DNA from: Cordylochernes scorpioides
Lineage: Eukaryota; Arthropoda; Arachnida; Pseudoscorpiones; Chernetidae
Direction: 5' to 3'
Assembly: GCA_030710605.1 (NCBI GenBank)
Contig: CP092864.1
Coordinates: 137,083,255-137,147,254, forward strand
Length of the DNA stretch: 64,000 nucleotides
Below the pieces are notes generated by a model. It was not told the origin of the DNA, made no database searches, and saw only the letters and a program-made list of their open reading frames with translations. Below, one piece after another: positions 10,057-21,370 of the stretch (positions are counted from its first letter, which is position 1; the number at the start of each line of letters is the position of its first letter). Position numbers and translations under genes: made by a program.

Positions 10057-11704
10057 TAAAAAGATTTACTGGCCGAAGTGTCTTTTATTTGATTTACTGT
10101 TGTTGCTATTTGGCTTCATTTGATATGCCTATGTTGTTATTTTGCTTCATTTGTTTTATTTGTGTTGTCGTTTTGGCTTTATCTGATTTGACGTTGTTGT
10201 TTTTTGGGCTCATCTGTTTTACTGGTTTGCTGTTTTGGCTTTATCTGATTTATTGTTGTTATTTGGCTTCATTTGTTTTACTGGTGCTGCTGTTTTGGCT
10301 TCATCTGATTTACTCATGTTGTTATTTGGCTTCGTTTGTTTTACTGGTTCTGCAGTTTTGGCTACATCTGATTTACCGTTGTTGTTATTTGGCTTCATTT
10401 GTTTTACTGGTTATGCAGTTTTGGCTTTATCTGAATTACTGTTGTTGTTATTTGGCTTCGTTTGTTTTACTGGTTCTGCAGTTTTGGCTTCATCTGAATT
10501 ACTGTTGGTGTTATTTGGCTTAATTTGTTTTTACTGGTTATGCAGTTTTGGCTTCATCTGAATTACCGTTGTTGTTATTTGGCTTCATTTGTTTTACTGG
10601 CTCTGCAGTTTTGCCTTCGTTTGATTTAATGTTGTTTTTATTTGGCTTCATTTGTTTTACTGGTTCTGCAGTTTTAGCTTCATCTGATTTACTGTTGTTG
10701 TTATTTGACTTAATTTGTTTTTACTGGTTCTGCAGTTTTGGCTTCATCTGATTCACTGTTGTTTTTATTTGGCTTCATTTGTTTTACTGGTTCTGCAGTT
10801 TTAGCTACATCTGATTTACTGTTGTTGTTATTTGGCTTAATTTGTTTTTACTGGTTCTGCAGTTTTGGCTTCATCTGATTTACCGTTGTTGTTATTTGGC
10901 TTCATTTGATTTACTGTTGTTTTTATTTGGCTTCATTTGTTTTACTGGTTCTGCAGTTTTGGCTTCATTTGATTTACTGTTGTTGTTATTTGGCTTCATT
11001 TGTTTTACTGGTTCTGCAGTTTTGGCTTAATCTGATTTACTGTTGTTATTTGGCTTCATTTGTTTTACTGGTTCTGCAGTTTTGGCTTCATTTGATTTAC
11101 TGTTGTTGTTATTTGGCTTCATTTGTTTTACTGGTTCTGCAGTTTTGGCTTCATTTGATTTACTGTTGTTGTTATTTGGCTTCATTTGTTTTACTGATTC
11201 TGCAGTTTTTGCTTCATTTGATTTACTGTTGTTGTTATTTGCTTAATTTGTTTTTACTGGTTCTGCAGTTTTGGCTTAATCTGAATTACTGTTGTCGTTT
11301 TGGCTTCATTTGATATGCCTCTGTTGTTATTTGGCTTCATTTGTTTTATTGGTGTTGTCGTTTTGGCTTCATTTGATATGCCTCTGTTGTTATTTGTTTT
11401 ATTGGTGTTGTCGTTTTGGCTTCATCTGAGTTACATGTGCTGCATCTCTTAGCTTCATTTGATTTACTTCTGCTGTTTTTGGGCTTCATTTGTTTCACCC
11501 TTTCTTGGTGTTTAAGCCTGATATACTTTGTTTTTGCTGTTTTTTTACTTCATCTGTTTTACTGTTTTTGCGAAATTTGGCTTTGTGTGTTTTACCTTTT
11601 GATATATTGTAAAGTAAAATGTTAGAAGGGCCTGTATCATCAGTGATAAACTTTCACAGTTTTTAATCAACCAAACCGATTTTAAGAGATTTTTACTAAT
11701 GTAT

Positions 11705-11885
11705 TGCGTATTATAAACGGTATAGAAAATTAAATTGGCGAAACTACTTGGATGGTTCACTACTGATGAGCCAGGCCCTCTCAATAATTTTCATCGCAGT
11801 TAAGAACAGTAGGAGGCGTGTTTTTATTTGAAAAGAAAAATAGGGTTTTAATAGTTTCATTTCTTGAATATAGATGGCGCATTAT
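11705..11885. repeat. Interspersed repeat family R copy
   Basis: Contains GATGAGCCAGGCCCTCTC and ATAGATGGCGCATTATTG, typical of family R. Confidence 0.55.
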
Positions 11886-12145
11886 TGTTGGATCGTTTTT
11901 GAAGACAACTCTCAGATTTATAAAATTTATTTATTAAACTTTAAACCTTTTTAGATATAGAGAGAAACAAGTTAATTACATCGTATTTAAGGCAACAAAA
12001 AATCATCTAATTTACATACATCGTTCTAACCAGATTCAACTTGTGCAAAACAGACGACAAAGAAAATAAACAAATTAATGGTAGAGGGTAAGTTCCTATT
12101 TTTTACAAGCCTTCACACTCAAAGAATAATCATTTTCTTGCTTCA
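11886..12145 (-). repeat. Repeat S (also at 20950-21222, inverted)
   Basis: About 260 bp matching the reverse complement of 20950-21222, from the GAAGCAAGAAAATGATTATT end to GACAACTCTCAGATTTATAA. The 20.9-kb copy lies inside a SINE, so S is a mobile unit or part of one. Confidence 0.65.
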
Positions 12146-12166
12146 GTTATTGACTTATATATATAA

Positions 12167-12832
12167 CTAGCGGACGTACCCGGCTTCGCCCGAGGTTTTA
12201 CCCGAGTAAAGGTTTGTCTAGCGAACATTTGTTAAAACAATTCTCTAAAACTTATAAAAAATAATAGATAAATTTTGATAATTTGAAACTCGTAAATTTG
12301 AATCTCTCGATAAAGTGAACATTTTTCCCCGGTCCCTGTGTGCCGTGTCATCCTGAATTTTGTCTTTCCTAATTTTCTACATTAGAAAATCATAGTTTTA
12401 TCTAGTGAACATTTTTTCCCGGTCCCTTGAAAAATACTCGATAAGTTGAATAAAATCAATATTAATTGGTTCCCTCGGTAATTGGAAGTTAAAGGAATAG
12501 TATCTTCGCCTTGGAATTGTATCATTATTCTTGTCTCAAATAAATTGCCGTGTCATCCTGAGATAATCTTACTTTTGATGAATAATATTTAGGATAACAA
12601 ACTTAGTGATAAGAAAACTTGTTATCATCGTCACAATGGGGGCGCTGCTTGCGAGTTAAATCTACAAATCTGCAAATAACTCTAAGGATATTCAAGATAT
12701 TCATGAAATTATTTTTCAAAAACCTTCCCGGTGATATACCTAATAATATCCCAAGATTTCACGGCGATTGGATGTATGGTTTTTGAATCTATAGAGTACA
12801 GGCAGACAGACATTCAATTTTATATATATAGA
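12167..12832 (-). mobile_element. Non-autonomous Helitron with both ends
   Basis: On the minus strand the element begins TCTATATATATAAAA, followed by GAATGTCTGTCTGCCTG, and ends in a GC hairpin followed by CTAG. The 5' flank is A and the 3' flank T, the AT target expected of a Helitron. At 666 bp without a long ORF it is non-autonomous. Its 3' portion is shared with 27842-28072. Confidence 0.85.
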
Positions 12833-13189
12833 TTTCCGTTTAATATTCTATGGGACGAAGATCAATACCATACTTTTTCGAAATTCCAGTTTTAATCAGT
12901 TCTATTGTACTCTATTTAGTTCCAAACATGGTGTGAAGAAATGGGAAAAAGAGCATATGCAAATTGCTTTCTAACGAATGTTTATTGAAAATAAAGTGGC
13001 TAAAAGAATCACCAATAAAGAAGTTTAGAGATTTGCTAGAAACTTATGATTCTTGTTGAAAAAAAAAAACAGAATCAGAAAGGAAAGAGGGATAAACAGA
13101 CAATGATCAGGGGACGATTTAGTTTTACATAAAATAATTCTGTGAATAAATAATTATTCTCTATGCCAAAAAATAAGAGGTCGGTTGAC
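12833..13189. other. No recognisable gene
   Basis: AT-rich DNA with a short A-run. No domain or shared repeat was noticed. Confidence 0.45.
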
Positions 13190-13255
13190 GAGTGGGTGAC
13201 ATCATCGATTCCCGACAGCCATGAACCGGGATTGAATCCCGCGTTGACATTTTGT
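13190..13255 (+). repeat. Degenerate tRNA-like segment
   Basis: CGGGATTGAATCCCG resembles a T arm, and GTCGGTTGACGAGTGGGTGA could be an acceptor and D region, but the acceptor ends do not pair. It is probably a SINE head relic. Confidence 0.25.
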
Positions 13256-13261
13256 TTAATA

Positions 13262-13495
13262 TGTGAATAACCTTCAGATATTATTTATTTTATATGAAAA
13301 ATAGACACTTCGGCCAGTTGGAGTTTTTTTATTTTCTCAACGTTTCAACAAAAATATTTTGTCTTCGTCAGGAGAAGTAAATTAAAAAAAAGCATTTGGC
13401 AAGGCGTTAAAAATTGTTCTGTCTTCGTCAAACACCAACTGGCCGAAGTGTCTATTTTTCATATGAATATGAATGCCGGCCAGGCAACCTCTATC
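13262..13495. repeat. PLE-type remnant, family A
   Basis: Carries ACACTTCGGCCAGTTGGAG, a hammerhead-like motif, and the inverted outer edge AACTGGCCGAAGTGTC followed by GCCGGCCAGGCAACC. It is an internally deleted inverted repeat of the family at 2522-3259. Confidence 0.65.
13334..13376 (-). ncRNA. Hammerhead-like motif, family A
   Basis: Minus strand TTCTC, CTGACGA, stem II, GAAACGTT, GAGAA. One base in stem II differs from the 3173 copy. Confidence 0.6.
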
Positions 13496-14436
13496 TTTAC
13501 GATATTATTCATTGTTACAATTATGGTTACTCTTTTTGAGCGGTATCTAATAAAGTGATTTTGGAACAAGAACTATGCAAAAAAATGTTTTTCAATGACT
13601 CTCCACTCATTTTTCACCAGTTTTAGGAAGTACCAAAAGATGCAATTTTTGGTCGAGATGTGATCCAAAAACTCTATACAAACAAGTCTGAAGAGCTAAA
13701 GGAAGCGAGTATGCAATTTACATAACTAAAATAGATAGAAAAAAAAAGATAGAAGGGGAGGGGGGATGATCACGTTTGTTGGCAGACGCGCGTGAAAGTC
13801 TCTTGCATAACCTCAATAAATATCAAAAGATTAGCTTGATTTACACAACGTAGGCCTCTCTTCCACATTTTTTATCATCTTATAATCTCATAATTGATGC
13901 CTATAAATAAGAACTTGAGTAAAAGAATGTTTTTTTTTTTACCATGTTTAGTTTAGATTTGGAAAGTCTTCTGGTACAATTTGTGGCAGCTATGTTAAAG
14001 GTATTTTAACGATTTTTAAGTGTGATTACCTTTTGATATTTGAAAATATAACAATATATAAGTATTCACAATCTTTGTTCAAAACTCCGCCTTTGCTGGT
14101 CTCAAGCCTGGATGAAAAAGGAGTAAGGGGAGTAGTAACAAGCTTGCTAAAAAACCTGGGTTCAGCTGGCCCGGCTGATAGTACCCTGTAAGGACTCTAG
14201 GGATATAGGATGAGTCTGTACTCCATGTTAGGAGTGGCTGTACATGTCATATGTTCCTCATGTTAGAGGCGGCCATTTCTTTTGGGAGCTAAGTCAGCCT
14301 GTTACTGAGTAGTGCTCCCAGTCTTAATGACAAAGGTAGATGCATTCTACTCCACCCAATCATAGTAGTTATCAACTCTACAAGCTTGATACCCTAATAT
14401 GATTGAATGGAAAATAATAAATTTATTCAAAACTAA

Positions 14437-15171
14437 CAATGGGTGAACTTTCAAGCGAAAAAAAGTTATTTGACTGTCTTTTTAACGATAAAAAGAAACA
14501 AAAGAAAGATTCTATATGTGCTGTTTGAGAAAATATCCTCAAGAATCTTAGACAAAGAGGTTAGCATTCACAATTTATCAATAGACATAGTTTTAAACCC
14601 TCCCAACAAAGAATAACTAATGTACATCATAGAAACATCCTTCCTTATTCAGAAAGTAATGAGAAGATTTCACATTTTCTACGCAGACGAGGAATCCAAA
14701 CATATATCAGTAACCATCAATCCATTGTGGACAACTTCTTAGAAATCTTATAAATAAATCTGATAAACAGTTAAAACCCAATCTTCAAACCAATGCAGTT
14801 TACTCGATCCAATGCCAAGACTGCAATGCTACCTACATAGGTGAAACAGGAAGATCAATACAAATTACACTGAATGAACACAACAGAAATATCAGAACTA
14901 AAGACTCCATGATCTATCAACATATTGCTCAGACCGGTCATCAGTTCAACATAACAGAAACCAAATGCCACTACAAGAATATTAAGAAGAAATATCAACG
15001 GTTATTTTTAGAATCTCTCATTTCTAATGGATCGGCGTGGAACTGTGGAGTGTTCAAGAAAACTTTGTCTGGAAGAGGACTCTCTCAAGGTGGGGAAACA
15101 TTCCTTTCTGAAGAATTTGTACACATACACAACTATTATGAAAAAGGCATCTCCTTATCGTGCAACTGAAA
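14437..15171 (+). pseudogene. Penelope-like element C-terminus: GIY-YIG endonuclease
   Basis: The last ~145 codons (from about 14735, stop at 15169) are open and show the PLE endonuclease pattern: AVYSIQCQDCNATYIGETGR contains the GIY-like YSI, a C-x2-C pair, the YIG motif and the catalytic-type arginine. ITLNEHN, IYQHIAQTGHQF and QRLFLESLIS follow, in the order usual for the family. Upstream, in another frame, EKISHFLRRRGI resembles the linker between reverse transcriptase and endonuclease, so at least one frameshift lies near 14730. The reverse transcriptase itself is missing. In intact PLEs this enzyme nicks target DNA for target-primed reverse transcription. Confidence 0.8.
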
Positions 15172-15395
15172 GTTGCTGATGGCTTGCGCCATCTATCGGA
15201 ATAAATATCAACTATTCTCGTTGATTTTTAATTATTCCAGAATTGGCCAAATACACATTCTTGATTAATCAAGAAAAGCTAACCACGGACGCGTTTTTGA
15301 AAATCAACGAGAATAGTTTATATTTATTCCGATAGATGACGCAAGCCATCAGAAACTTTCTGTTGCACGATAAGGAGATGCCTTTTTCATAATTT
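15155..15395. repeat. Hairpin after the PLE endonuclease
   Basis: About 85-bp arms (15155-15240 and 15296-15390) pair through GATGGCTTGCGCCATCTATC and its inverted counterpart. The centre holds a broken family B hammerhead-like motif (CCACGGACGCGTTTTTGAAAA): the box is lost. The same arm sequence follows the motif at 63635. Confidence 0.7.
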
Positions 15396-15539
15396 ATGCA
15401 TCTTATCCCAGTACAATATCACATTTGTACTATTTTTTCATACACAACTATATATATTCCCCTACATTTTATCTATCCTTTATTTACTATCTTATTATAT
15501 ATTTTTCCAACTCTATAACAATTGATTAGAAGAATCAAT

Positions 15540-16550
15540 ATAATTGTTTGTCAATTGTGTCTAATGGATATAGTAGTATAAACAGCAAGATAGATTCACA
15601 ATACCTTAGATGTCTTAGAAGAAACAATAGATTAATTTTATTAATTCTAGTTCTGTTAAAAATGTCGTCTCCTCTTCTTTCTTATCTCCACTCAATCATA
15701 TCAGGGTATCAAGTCTGTAGAGCTTGTTGATGGTGTCTGCTGGGGATGAGTAGAGCTCATCAAAGGAGATTTGACAACCATAATGACTGGGTGAAGTAGA
15801 ATGTGTCTGCCTTTGTCATTAAGACTGGGAGCACTACTCAGTAGAAGGCCACTGACTTAGCTCTAATATGTAATATCTGCCTCTGACATGAGGAACAGAC
15901 GCCTTAATATTTATAAATAGACATTGTTTGAAGTTTATATGTTAATTTTGTAATTATTCTTATTTTTTAATTCATAGAAGCATTTTTCTGGCAGACATAT
16001 TCATTTTTTTATCATCATCATTTTAAAATTTATTATTGTTTTTTTTTCCTTTGTTAGTTATCAAATCAAAAATGTAATTGTAGTTTCTTTTTTTGTTACT
16101 TTTTAAGCAATAAAATATATAGAACTAAGGTGTAATATTCAATTCAAGCATATGGAACCAACATCGATTCATTTTTGAAACAAAACAAAATCATAAGCTT
16201 ATACAACTTTCACTTTTTCATATAGACTTATTCCTCATAAAACTCAATAATAAAGTAAAACGCAAATATGTAAATAGATTTCATATTTTAAAATAATTTT
16301 AAAAAATTGTCAATTTTAATTTGAATATCAATTGTAAATATATCCAAGCCAGCTCGCGCGTGTATATTTGTAAACACTTTTTGTAAAAAACAGTCAATGC
16401 TTTAATTAAGCCTGTTGAGGAGCGATTACCTATTGAAAGCTAGCATTTTAAATTAGAAAGAAACTCATTGTGAGAAATATTTTTAGTTTTAAACGCTTTT
16501 CAAATTTAATTTGCATCATGGTAAATATGTAAATATAGAGCTATAATTAT
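15540..16550 (+). mobile_element. 3' region of the Penelope-like element
   Basis: Non-coding sequence downstream of the endonuclease, shared with the second PLE copy (28230-28287 plus 32830-33080) and, as a tandem expansion, with the 123-bp array at 39986-40840. It ends with a hammerhead-like motif of family E. Confidence 0.6.
16405..16450 (+). ncRNA. Hammerhead-like motif, family E
   Basis: CCTGTTGA, stem II with ACC/GG pairs, GAAA, AGCT palindrome, then AGCATTTTAAAT. The same motif sits at 33000-33043 in the second copy of this PLE. Stem I is weak (GC/GC plus AT pairs). Confidence 0.35.
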
Positions 16551-16622
16551 TTTGATATAATATTATATTAAAGGCTTATTTTGAATTTAAAATAAAATAA
16601 AACATTTTATTTAATACAAAAT

Positions 16623-16663
16623 GCCAATATTCAAATAGGCTATAAGCCTAACTTCGTCAGGGC
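16623..16663 (-). ncRNA. Hammerhead-like motif, family C
   Basis: Minus strand: GCC, intact CTGACGA, strong stem II (TAGGCT/AGCCTA), GAAT in place of GAAA, ATATT, GGC. It links family C to the canonical box. Confidence 0.45.
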
Positions 16664-17035
16664 TTTTCTTGGTTTCAAACTGTTTTGATTCATCACGCGA
16701 TGCCTTCAAGCGAAGATAGGTAAAATATTCACAACTATGGGGCTAAAATATTTAAATATATATATACACAAATATAAATAAACTATACAAATTTAATAAT
16801 AATTTATATGAGTCCTAATAAATATAATAAAATGATGTTAAATAGATTGAAACTGTAAATATAACGGAGGTTATATACATAGGTTATTGATATTCTGTTG
16901 TCATCTTTAATAAGTTGTATAAAACACTTCGAATCTGCTCATTGTTCATACATGAATATCATTCCTTTGTACTCAGTGTTAGTTTATATGAAATTTTCCA
17001 TTAGTATTCTAAGCATAGCAAGTTATTACCAAATA

Positions 17036-17638
17036 CACCCATGGGTAAAACTTGAAGAAGTGGAAAGTCTTTGTCACCGGTCGTCTGTTTATTTATTTAT
17101 TTATTTTTTCGTTGAAGGAGAGAAAAAGGCAATTTTTTTCACAATTGGTTATCTCGTGTGTTTTCAATAAAGGCCACTGTAATATCTTTCAGAGTTATTG
17201 TCTGAATCCCGATATACATGCTAAAAGGTACAACTTCCTCAAGGTTTGTCCATGAGTGTATCTTTCAGAGTTATTGTATGAATCACGATATACATGCTAA
17301 AAGCTACAACTTCCTTAAGTTTTGTCCATGAGTGTATCTTTCAGAGTTATTGTCTGAACACCGATATACATGCTAAAAGGTACAACTTCCTTGAGTTTTG
17401 TCCATGAGTGTATCTTTCAGAGTTATTGTCTGAACACCGATATACATGCTAAAAGGTACAACTTCCTTAAGTTTTGTCCATGAGTGTATCTTTCAGAGTT
17501 ATTGTCTGAACACCGATATACATGCTAAAAGGTACAACTTCCTTAAGTTTTATCCATGAGTGTATCTTTCAAAGTTATTGTTTGAATCCCGATATACATG
17601 CTAAAAGGTACAACTTCCTTAAGTTTTATCCATGGGTG
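17036..17638. mobile_element. MITE with tandemly expanded end (76-bp units)
   Basis: Flanked by TA, with terminal inverted repeats CACCCATGGGTAAAAC and TTTTATCCATGGGTG. The right-hand 76 bp, from TCTTTCAGAG to CATGAGTGTA, is repeated about six times. The compact, unexpanded form is at 44655-44847; another expanded copy is at 42605-43106. Short reading frames in the array are not genes. Confidence 0.85.
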
Positions 17639-18194
17639 TATATAATTGATGATGAACTGGCATATTTATGGATTGTTCACGGATGTGTATGCTCGATGCA
17701 TATAAAATATGCATTTTTAAATAGTTCTAGTCTTTTCATAGATTATATATGAATAGATCCTTAAATACATTTACCAAAGAATGCTTAAAAATGCTGTAAA
17801 TATGAGCAATACAGCCCAATGCAATTTTAAAGCAGACTGGCAGATCAAACTGAGAAAACTGGAAGACCATTTTTGCATATACACACCAGGAAGTTTTATG
17901 CATTCATTCAGCTATCCAATAAATCACGTGGTAAATTGATGCTATGGTGGATCAGTAAAATGGCTGCGGTTTGGACGAAAAGGAACAAAATCCAATTGGT
18001 TTCACCGCCCACGTTCACATAATTCCTTCCGCAGACTTCCAATTTTGTGAAGATTCCTTGATGGCAGCGTAGGTTGGTGGATGGAATAGTTTGTTTCTTC
18101 AGATAACCTCATCCTGGACAGGATTGATGGTCCTTCTTCCTATTTGGTGAAGATTTAGAGATGCTAACGTTGGTTAGTGGACAGTTTCTCTGTT
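17639..18194. other. No recognisable gene
   Basis: Mixed-composition DNA. The phrase CATCCTGGACAGGATTGATG at about 18110 recurs at 18560, probably a local duplication of LINE-related sequence. Confidence 0.4.
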
Positions 18195-18214
18195 TGCAAT
18201 ATGGGTTTAACTTT

Positions 18215-18480
18215 GAAGTATTCTCCGTCAACAGATTGGTTATGAATACAATTCGCCATATGTTCTAATGGCAAAAGTAGCTAAAATCAAACCCAATGCA
18301 TTAGCTTTTCACAAATTCCGGAAAAACAGCACTGACAATAGACGTAATACAGATGATGGATTCAACTTGAAGAAAGGTCGATGTTAATCTCCACTTTCTG
18401 TAGATAACTGTTATGTTTACTTCTGTTTACCCATCTGGGAGAATTCTGTATGGGACGCGTGTCTTTAATAAAGACTTTTT
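18215..18480 (+). mobile_element. LINE 3' end
   Basis: Nearly the same sequence as 60170-60430, ending in GTGTCTTTAATAAAGAC and a T/TTG-rich tail. Two 5'-truncated copies with a shared 3' end fit a non-LTR retrotransposon. Confidence 0.65.
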
Positions 18481-18599
18481 TGTTGTTGCTTTTGGATGGA
18501 CTTTGAAGTTTAATCAGAAAAAAAAGTTTTGTTTTTCAAAACTTCAGATAACCTCAGTTACATCCTGGACAGGATTAATGGTTGTCCTTCCTTTTTAGA

Positions 18600-18960
18600 A
18601 ATGTAGCTAGTGGACAGTTTCTATGCTTTCAATAGGGATGATTGTCTTTGAGGTTTTATCAGATAGAATCTCTCTTTCTCTGGGCTTTTGTCTGAGAGGA
18701 TTCCAGCAAACCGCATCTAAAATATCAATTTTTTGTTACATGTTTTAATTTGCATTTACCTATTTTACATTTTACATTTTGTCTGAATATCTTTCTTGTC
18801 ATTGCTTTTGGATGTTAACGAAGAAGAAATTAACTCAGAATTCTATCGTCAGATATGAGATAGACAGTTTCTATGCTTTTAATAGAGATTGTCTTTGAGG
18901 TTTTATCAGATAGAATCTCTCTTTTTCTGGGATTATGTCTGAATGTCTGATCTTATTATT
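18600..18960. repeat. Direct duplication about 246 bp apart
   Basis: CAGTTTCTATGCTTTCAATA ... TTTGAGGTTTTATCAGATAG occurs at about 18613-18700 and again at 18860-18950. Confidence 0.6.
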
Positions 18961-20107
18961 GCGTCTTGGATGTTAGCGGAGAAGAACTTAAATTGACAGT
19001 CTATCGTCTTATCTGAGATATCTGGGAGACTATGCAAGCTTCTGTAAGAAATATGAATATTTGTATATCATTAGGGAATATACACACATACAGATTTATT
19101 AAGACCACACGTCTTATACAGATTCACCACAGGAAGAAAGGAAGCATAGATAGAGCTCCTATACTCCAGGTAGCGTAGCACCCAACACCAGCCTCCAGGT
19201 CCGACATATGTTCAGTGACCAAACCGTGTCAAGGTTAGCGTATCATTAAACAGGCTAGTGTGGAATCAACCGCGTTCTAGTCTTCGCTTTCCTCATCCAA
19301 ATGGACCACGACATTCAGCGATTCTATTAGTCTCCTCTGAACGGTGACTCATTAAGGAATATAATTAATAATATAAGGTATATAATATAATAAGGAATTT
19401 AAAAAAAGTTATATACAAAAATACAGTGAAACCTCTAATAAGCGACCTATCTGGTGATCTACCCTCTATCAGAATGACCACTTTGGTGAAATCAAAACTG
19501 ATTAGCCCTGATTTAATACCACCTCTAAGAAACGACCATCTTCGTAAAGACCAGGAATGTCTATGCTTCTTGTTTGAACCATTATGGATGGGTTTTCCTT
19601 TTTAAGATCTTAAAGATACTGTATCAATGATTCGTTCTTCTTTGTCTTTTCTGATCTTTTATCTTCCTGACTTTATTTAATCCTACTTATCATCGATTAA
19701 TCTTAATCCATTAAGATCCATTGATTAGAACTTCTTGGAATTCTTTCATTCCGACATCGCTTATCTTCTGTTCTATAATACGTAAAAAGGATTTATTTCT
19801 TTTTTAAAACAATGGATTCTTCTTGGGGGCATTTAGGTGGCTTTTATATGAAGATAGTGTTAAGGGAGACTTAGAAAGAAGCAATCTTATCAGTTCTTCT
19901 TTGAACTAATTGAAGTTTATGGAAAATTCTTAATCATTATAGAACGTTTGATAATTTTTAAATAAATTTTATGTTTTTATTTTGATACATATTATGGCGA
20001 AGAAATAATTTATATTTTATTATTTAATTATTCAATGAAAATACTCAACAGATTATATATTACTATTTTTTGAAAATAAAGCATTCCGTAAATAATTCTT
20101 TAATTAA
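18961..20107. other. No recognisable gene; one MITE-like end
   Basis: At 19424 ACAGTGAAACCTCTAATAAG resembles a Tc1/mariner MITE terminus, but I found no matching opposite end. The rest is AT-rich and featureless. Confidence 0.4.
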
Positions 20108-20142
20108 AAAGGCCTATATTGGATAAAAAATATCATTTATTT

Positions 20143-20185
20143 TACCAATATTTCAGTTGGCTGAACGCCAACCTTTATCAAGGTA
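20143..20185 (-). ncRNA. Hammerhead-like motif, family C (U3-A8)
   Basis: Minus strand: TACC, TTGATAA, stem II GTTGGC/GCCAAC with GTTCA loop, GAAA, ATAT, GGTA. Stem I TACC/GGTA replaces TGCC/GGCA of the 8.4-kb copy on both sides. Confidence 0.5.
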
Positions 20186-20284
20186 CTATAACATTTTATT
20201 GTGTGTCTCACATTATAATTGTAGCAAAGTATTTATTTGAAATGAAGGCGATAAAAACGTGGTGATTTTCTTTTAATGGTAAAA

Positions 20285-20320
20285 AACAAGCTTTCAGGCA
20301 AGAATGCCCTTCTTCAGGTT
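20285..20320 (-). ncRNA. Hammerhead-like motif, family D
   Basis: Minus strand: AAC, CTGAAGA, stem II AGG(G)CA/TGCCT, GAAA, AGCT, GTT. Stem I AAC/GTT differs from CTC/GAG of other family D copies yet still pairs. Confidence 0.5.
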
Positions 20321-20611
20321 ACAACTTGGCAATATTTTAAAACTATGGACATGAAAGATAGCCAAATACAGTAGGTAAATAGTTCAGCTGGGGGGATTGG
20401 CGAGGTAAAACACGGAGTATTGGGGTATTTATTATTTTACACTAGTATTAACAGAGTATCATTTTTTATGTTTATATTTTACTACTCTGTAAACTTCCCT
20501 CATTTCTTATCTTTTGTTTATCCTTCATAGTTGGTTCTTGCCTTAAATAAATTTCTATCTCATCCTGAAGTTTTTGTCTTCCCTAATTTTCCACGTGGCA
20601 ATATGTTATAA

Positions 20612-20654
20612 TACCTTGATAAAAGTTGGCGTTCAGCCAACTGAAATATTGGTA
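20612..20654 (+). ncRNA. Hammerhead-like motif, family C (U3-A8)
   Basis: Partner of 20143-20185: TACC, TTGATAA, stem II, GAAATATT, GGTA. Confidence 0.5.
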
Positions 20655-20864
20655 AAATAAATGATATTTTGATCCAATATATGCCATTTTAGTTAAAGAT
20701 ATATTACTTTGTATTTGTAAAATCATCATATATGTTGCCTAGCTTGCTTGTTCAATATTCTCTAGCTGTAGATAGTTTGGTTGACAATTGTCGACTGGTC
20801 GTACTGACGTCATCAATAAATACTTTGACATCTTAAGATATTCCAAGACTTGATTTCTACGCTA

Positions 20865-21370
20865 CAATATTATCGAGGCCTAGTGGACATGGCATCTGCC
20901 CGGTAAGCGGAACACTGTGGGTTCGATTCCCATCCCTGGATATTATTTTTCCGTGAAGCAAGAAAATGATTATTCTTTGAGTGTGAAACATGTAAAAAAT
21001 AGGAACTTGCCCTCTATTATTAATTTGTTTATTTTTGCTTTGTCGTCTGTTTTGCATAAGTTGAATCTGGTTAGAACGATGTATGAAAATTAGAATATTC
21101 TTTTGTTGCCTTAAATACAAGGTAATTAACTTGTTAATCTCTATATATATCTAAAAATGTTTAAAGTTTAATAAATTAATTTTATAAATCTGAGAGTTGT
21201 CTTCAAAAACGATACAACATTCCGTTCATCATTACTCTTCACAATTCATCCTTTCATACTTCATCCCTAAGGATAGAAATTGTCGTTATTTCTCCTTAAA
21301 ATAAATTACGATTTTTCTTTCAAAAGAAACATTTGCGGTAAAATTGTCAAACGTCGTTCTACCACAACTC
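20865..21370 (+). mobile_element. tRNA-derived SINE split by repeat S
   Basis: The head at about 20878-20940 (GTGGACATGGCATCTGCCCG, GGGTTCGATTCCCATCCCTG) matches the SINE at 38673. The SINE body resumes at 21228 with TTCCGTTCATCATTACTC. Between them lies repeat S (20950-21222), which therefore inserted into the SINE. The element has no protein. Confidence 0.75.

Larger units (their letters stand above)
9890..10090. repeat. PLE-type palindrome inserted in the minisatellite
   Basis: Arms 9925-10000 and 10012-10090 are near-perfect reverse complements with a short spacer. Minisatellite sequence (GATTTACTGTT) occurs on both sides, so the palindrome interrupts the array. The left flank carries GGTTGCCTGGCCGGCATTCA, also seen at 2500, 13480 and 22950. 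Confidence 0.75.
9740..11470. repeat. 63-bp minisatellite (about 20 units)
   Basis: Tandem units of about 63 bp with the pattern GGCTTCATTTGTTTTACTGG ... GATTTACTGTTGTTGTTATT. Because 63 is divisible by three, several overlapping plus-strand frames stay open and give hydrophobic 21-residue repeats (FGFICFTGSAVLAS). The minus strand gives a hydrophilic 21-residue repeat (SKSNEAKTAEPVKQMKP). Variant units with one extra T (for example near 10520, 10705, 10838 and 11240) break both readings. A PLE-type palindrome interrupts the array at 9890-10090. Confidence 0.9.
20108..20695. repeat. Inverted repeat, family C, enclosing other repeats
   Basis: Arms of about 80 bp at 20108-20190 and 20605-20695. 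The interior contains a family D hammerhead-like motif (20285-20320) and a stretch (20420-20610) that recurs inverted at 41470-41640. Confidence 0.65.

Noticed and set aside
10011-11313. Plus-strand hydrophobic reading frames of 60-170 codons
   Set aside because: Products of a 63-bp unit divisible by three; several overlapping frames are open at once and are broken by single-base unit variants, so a membrane protein is not credible.
13190-13255. Functional tRNA gene
   Set aside because: Only a T-arm-like segment is convincing; acceptor ends do not pair.
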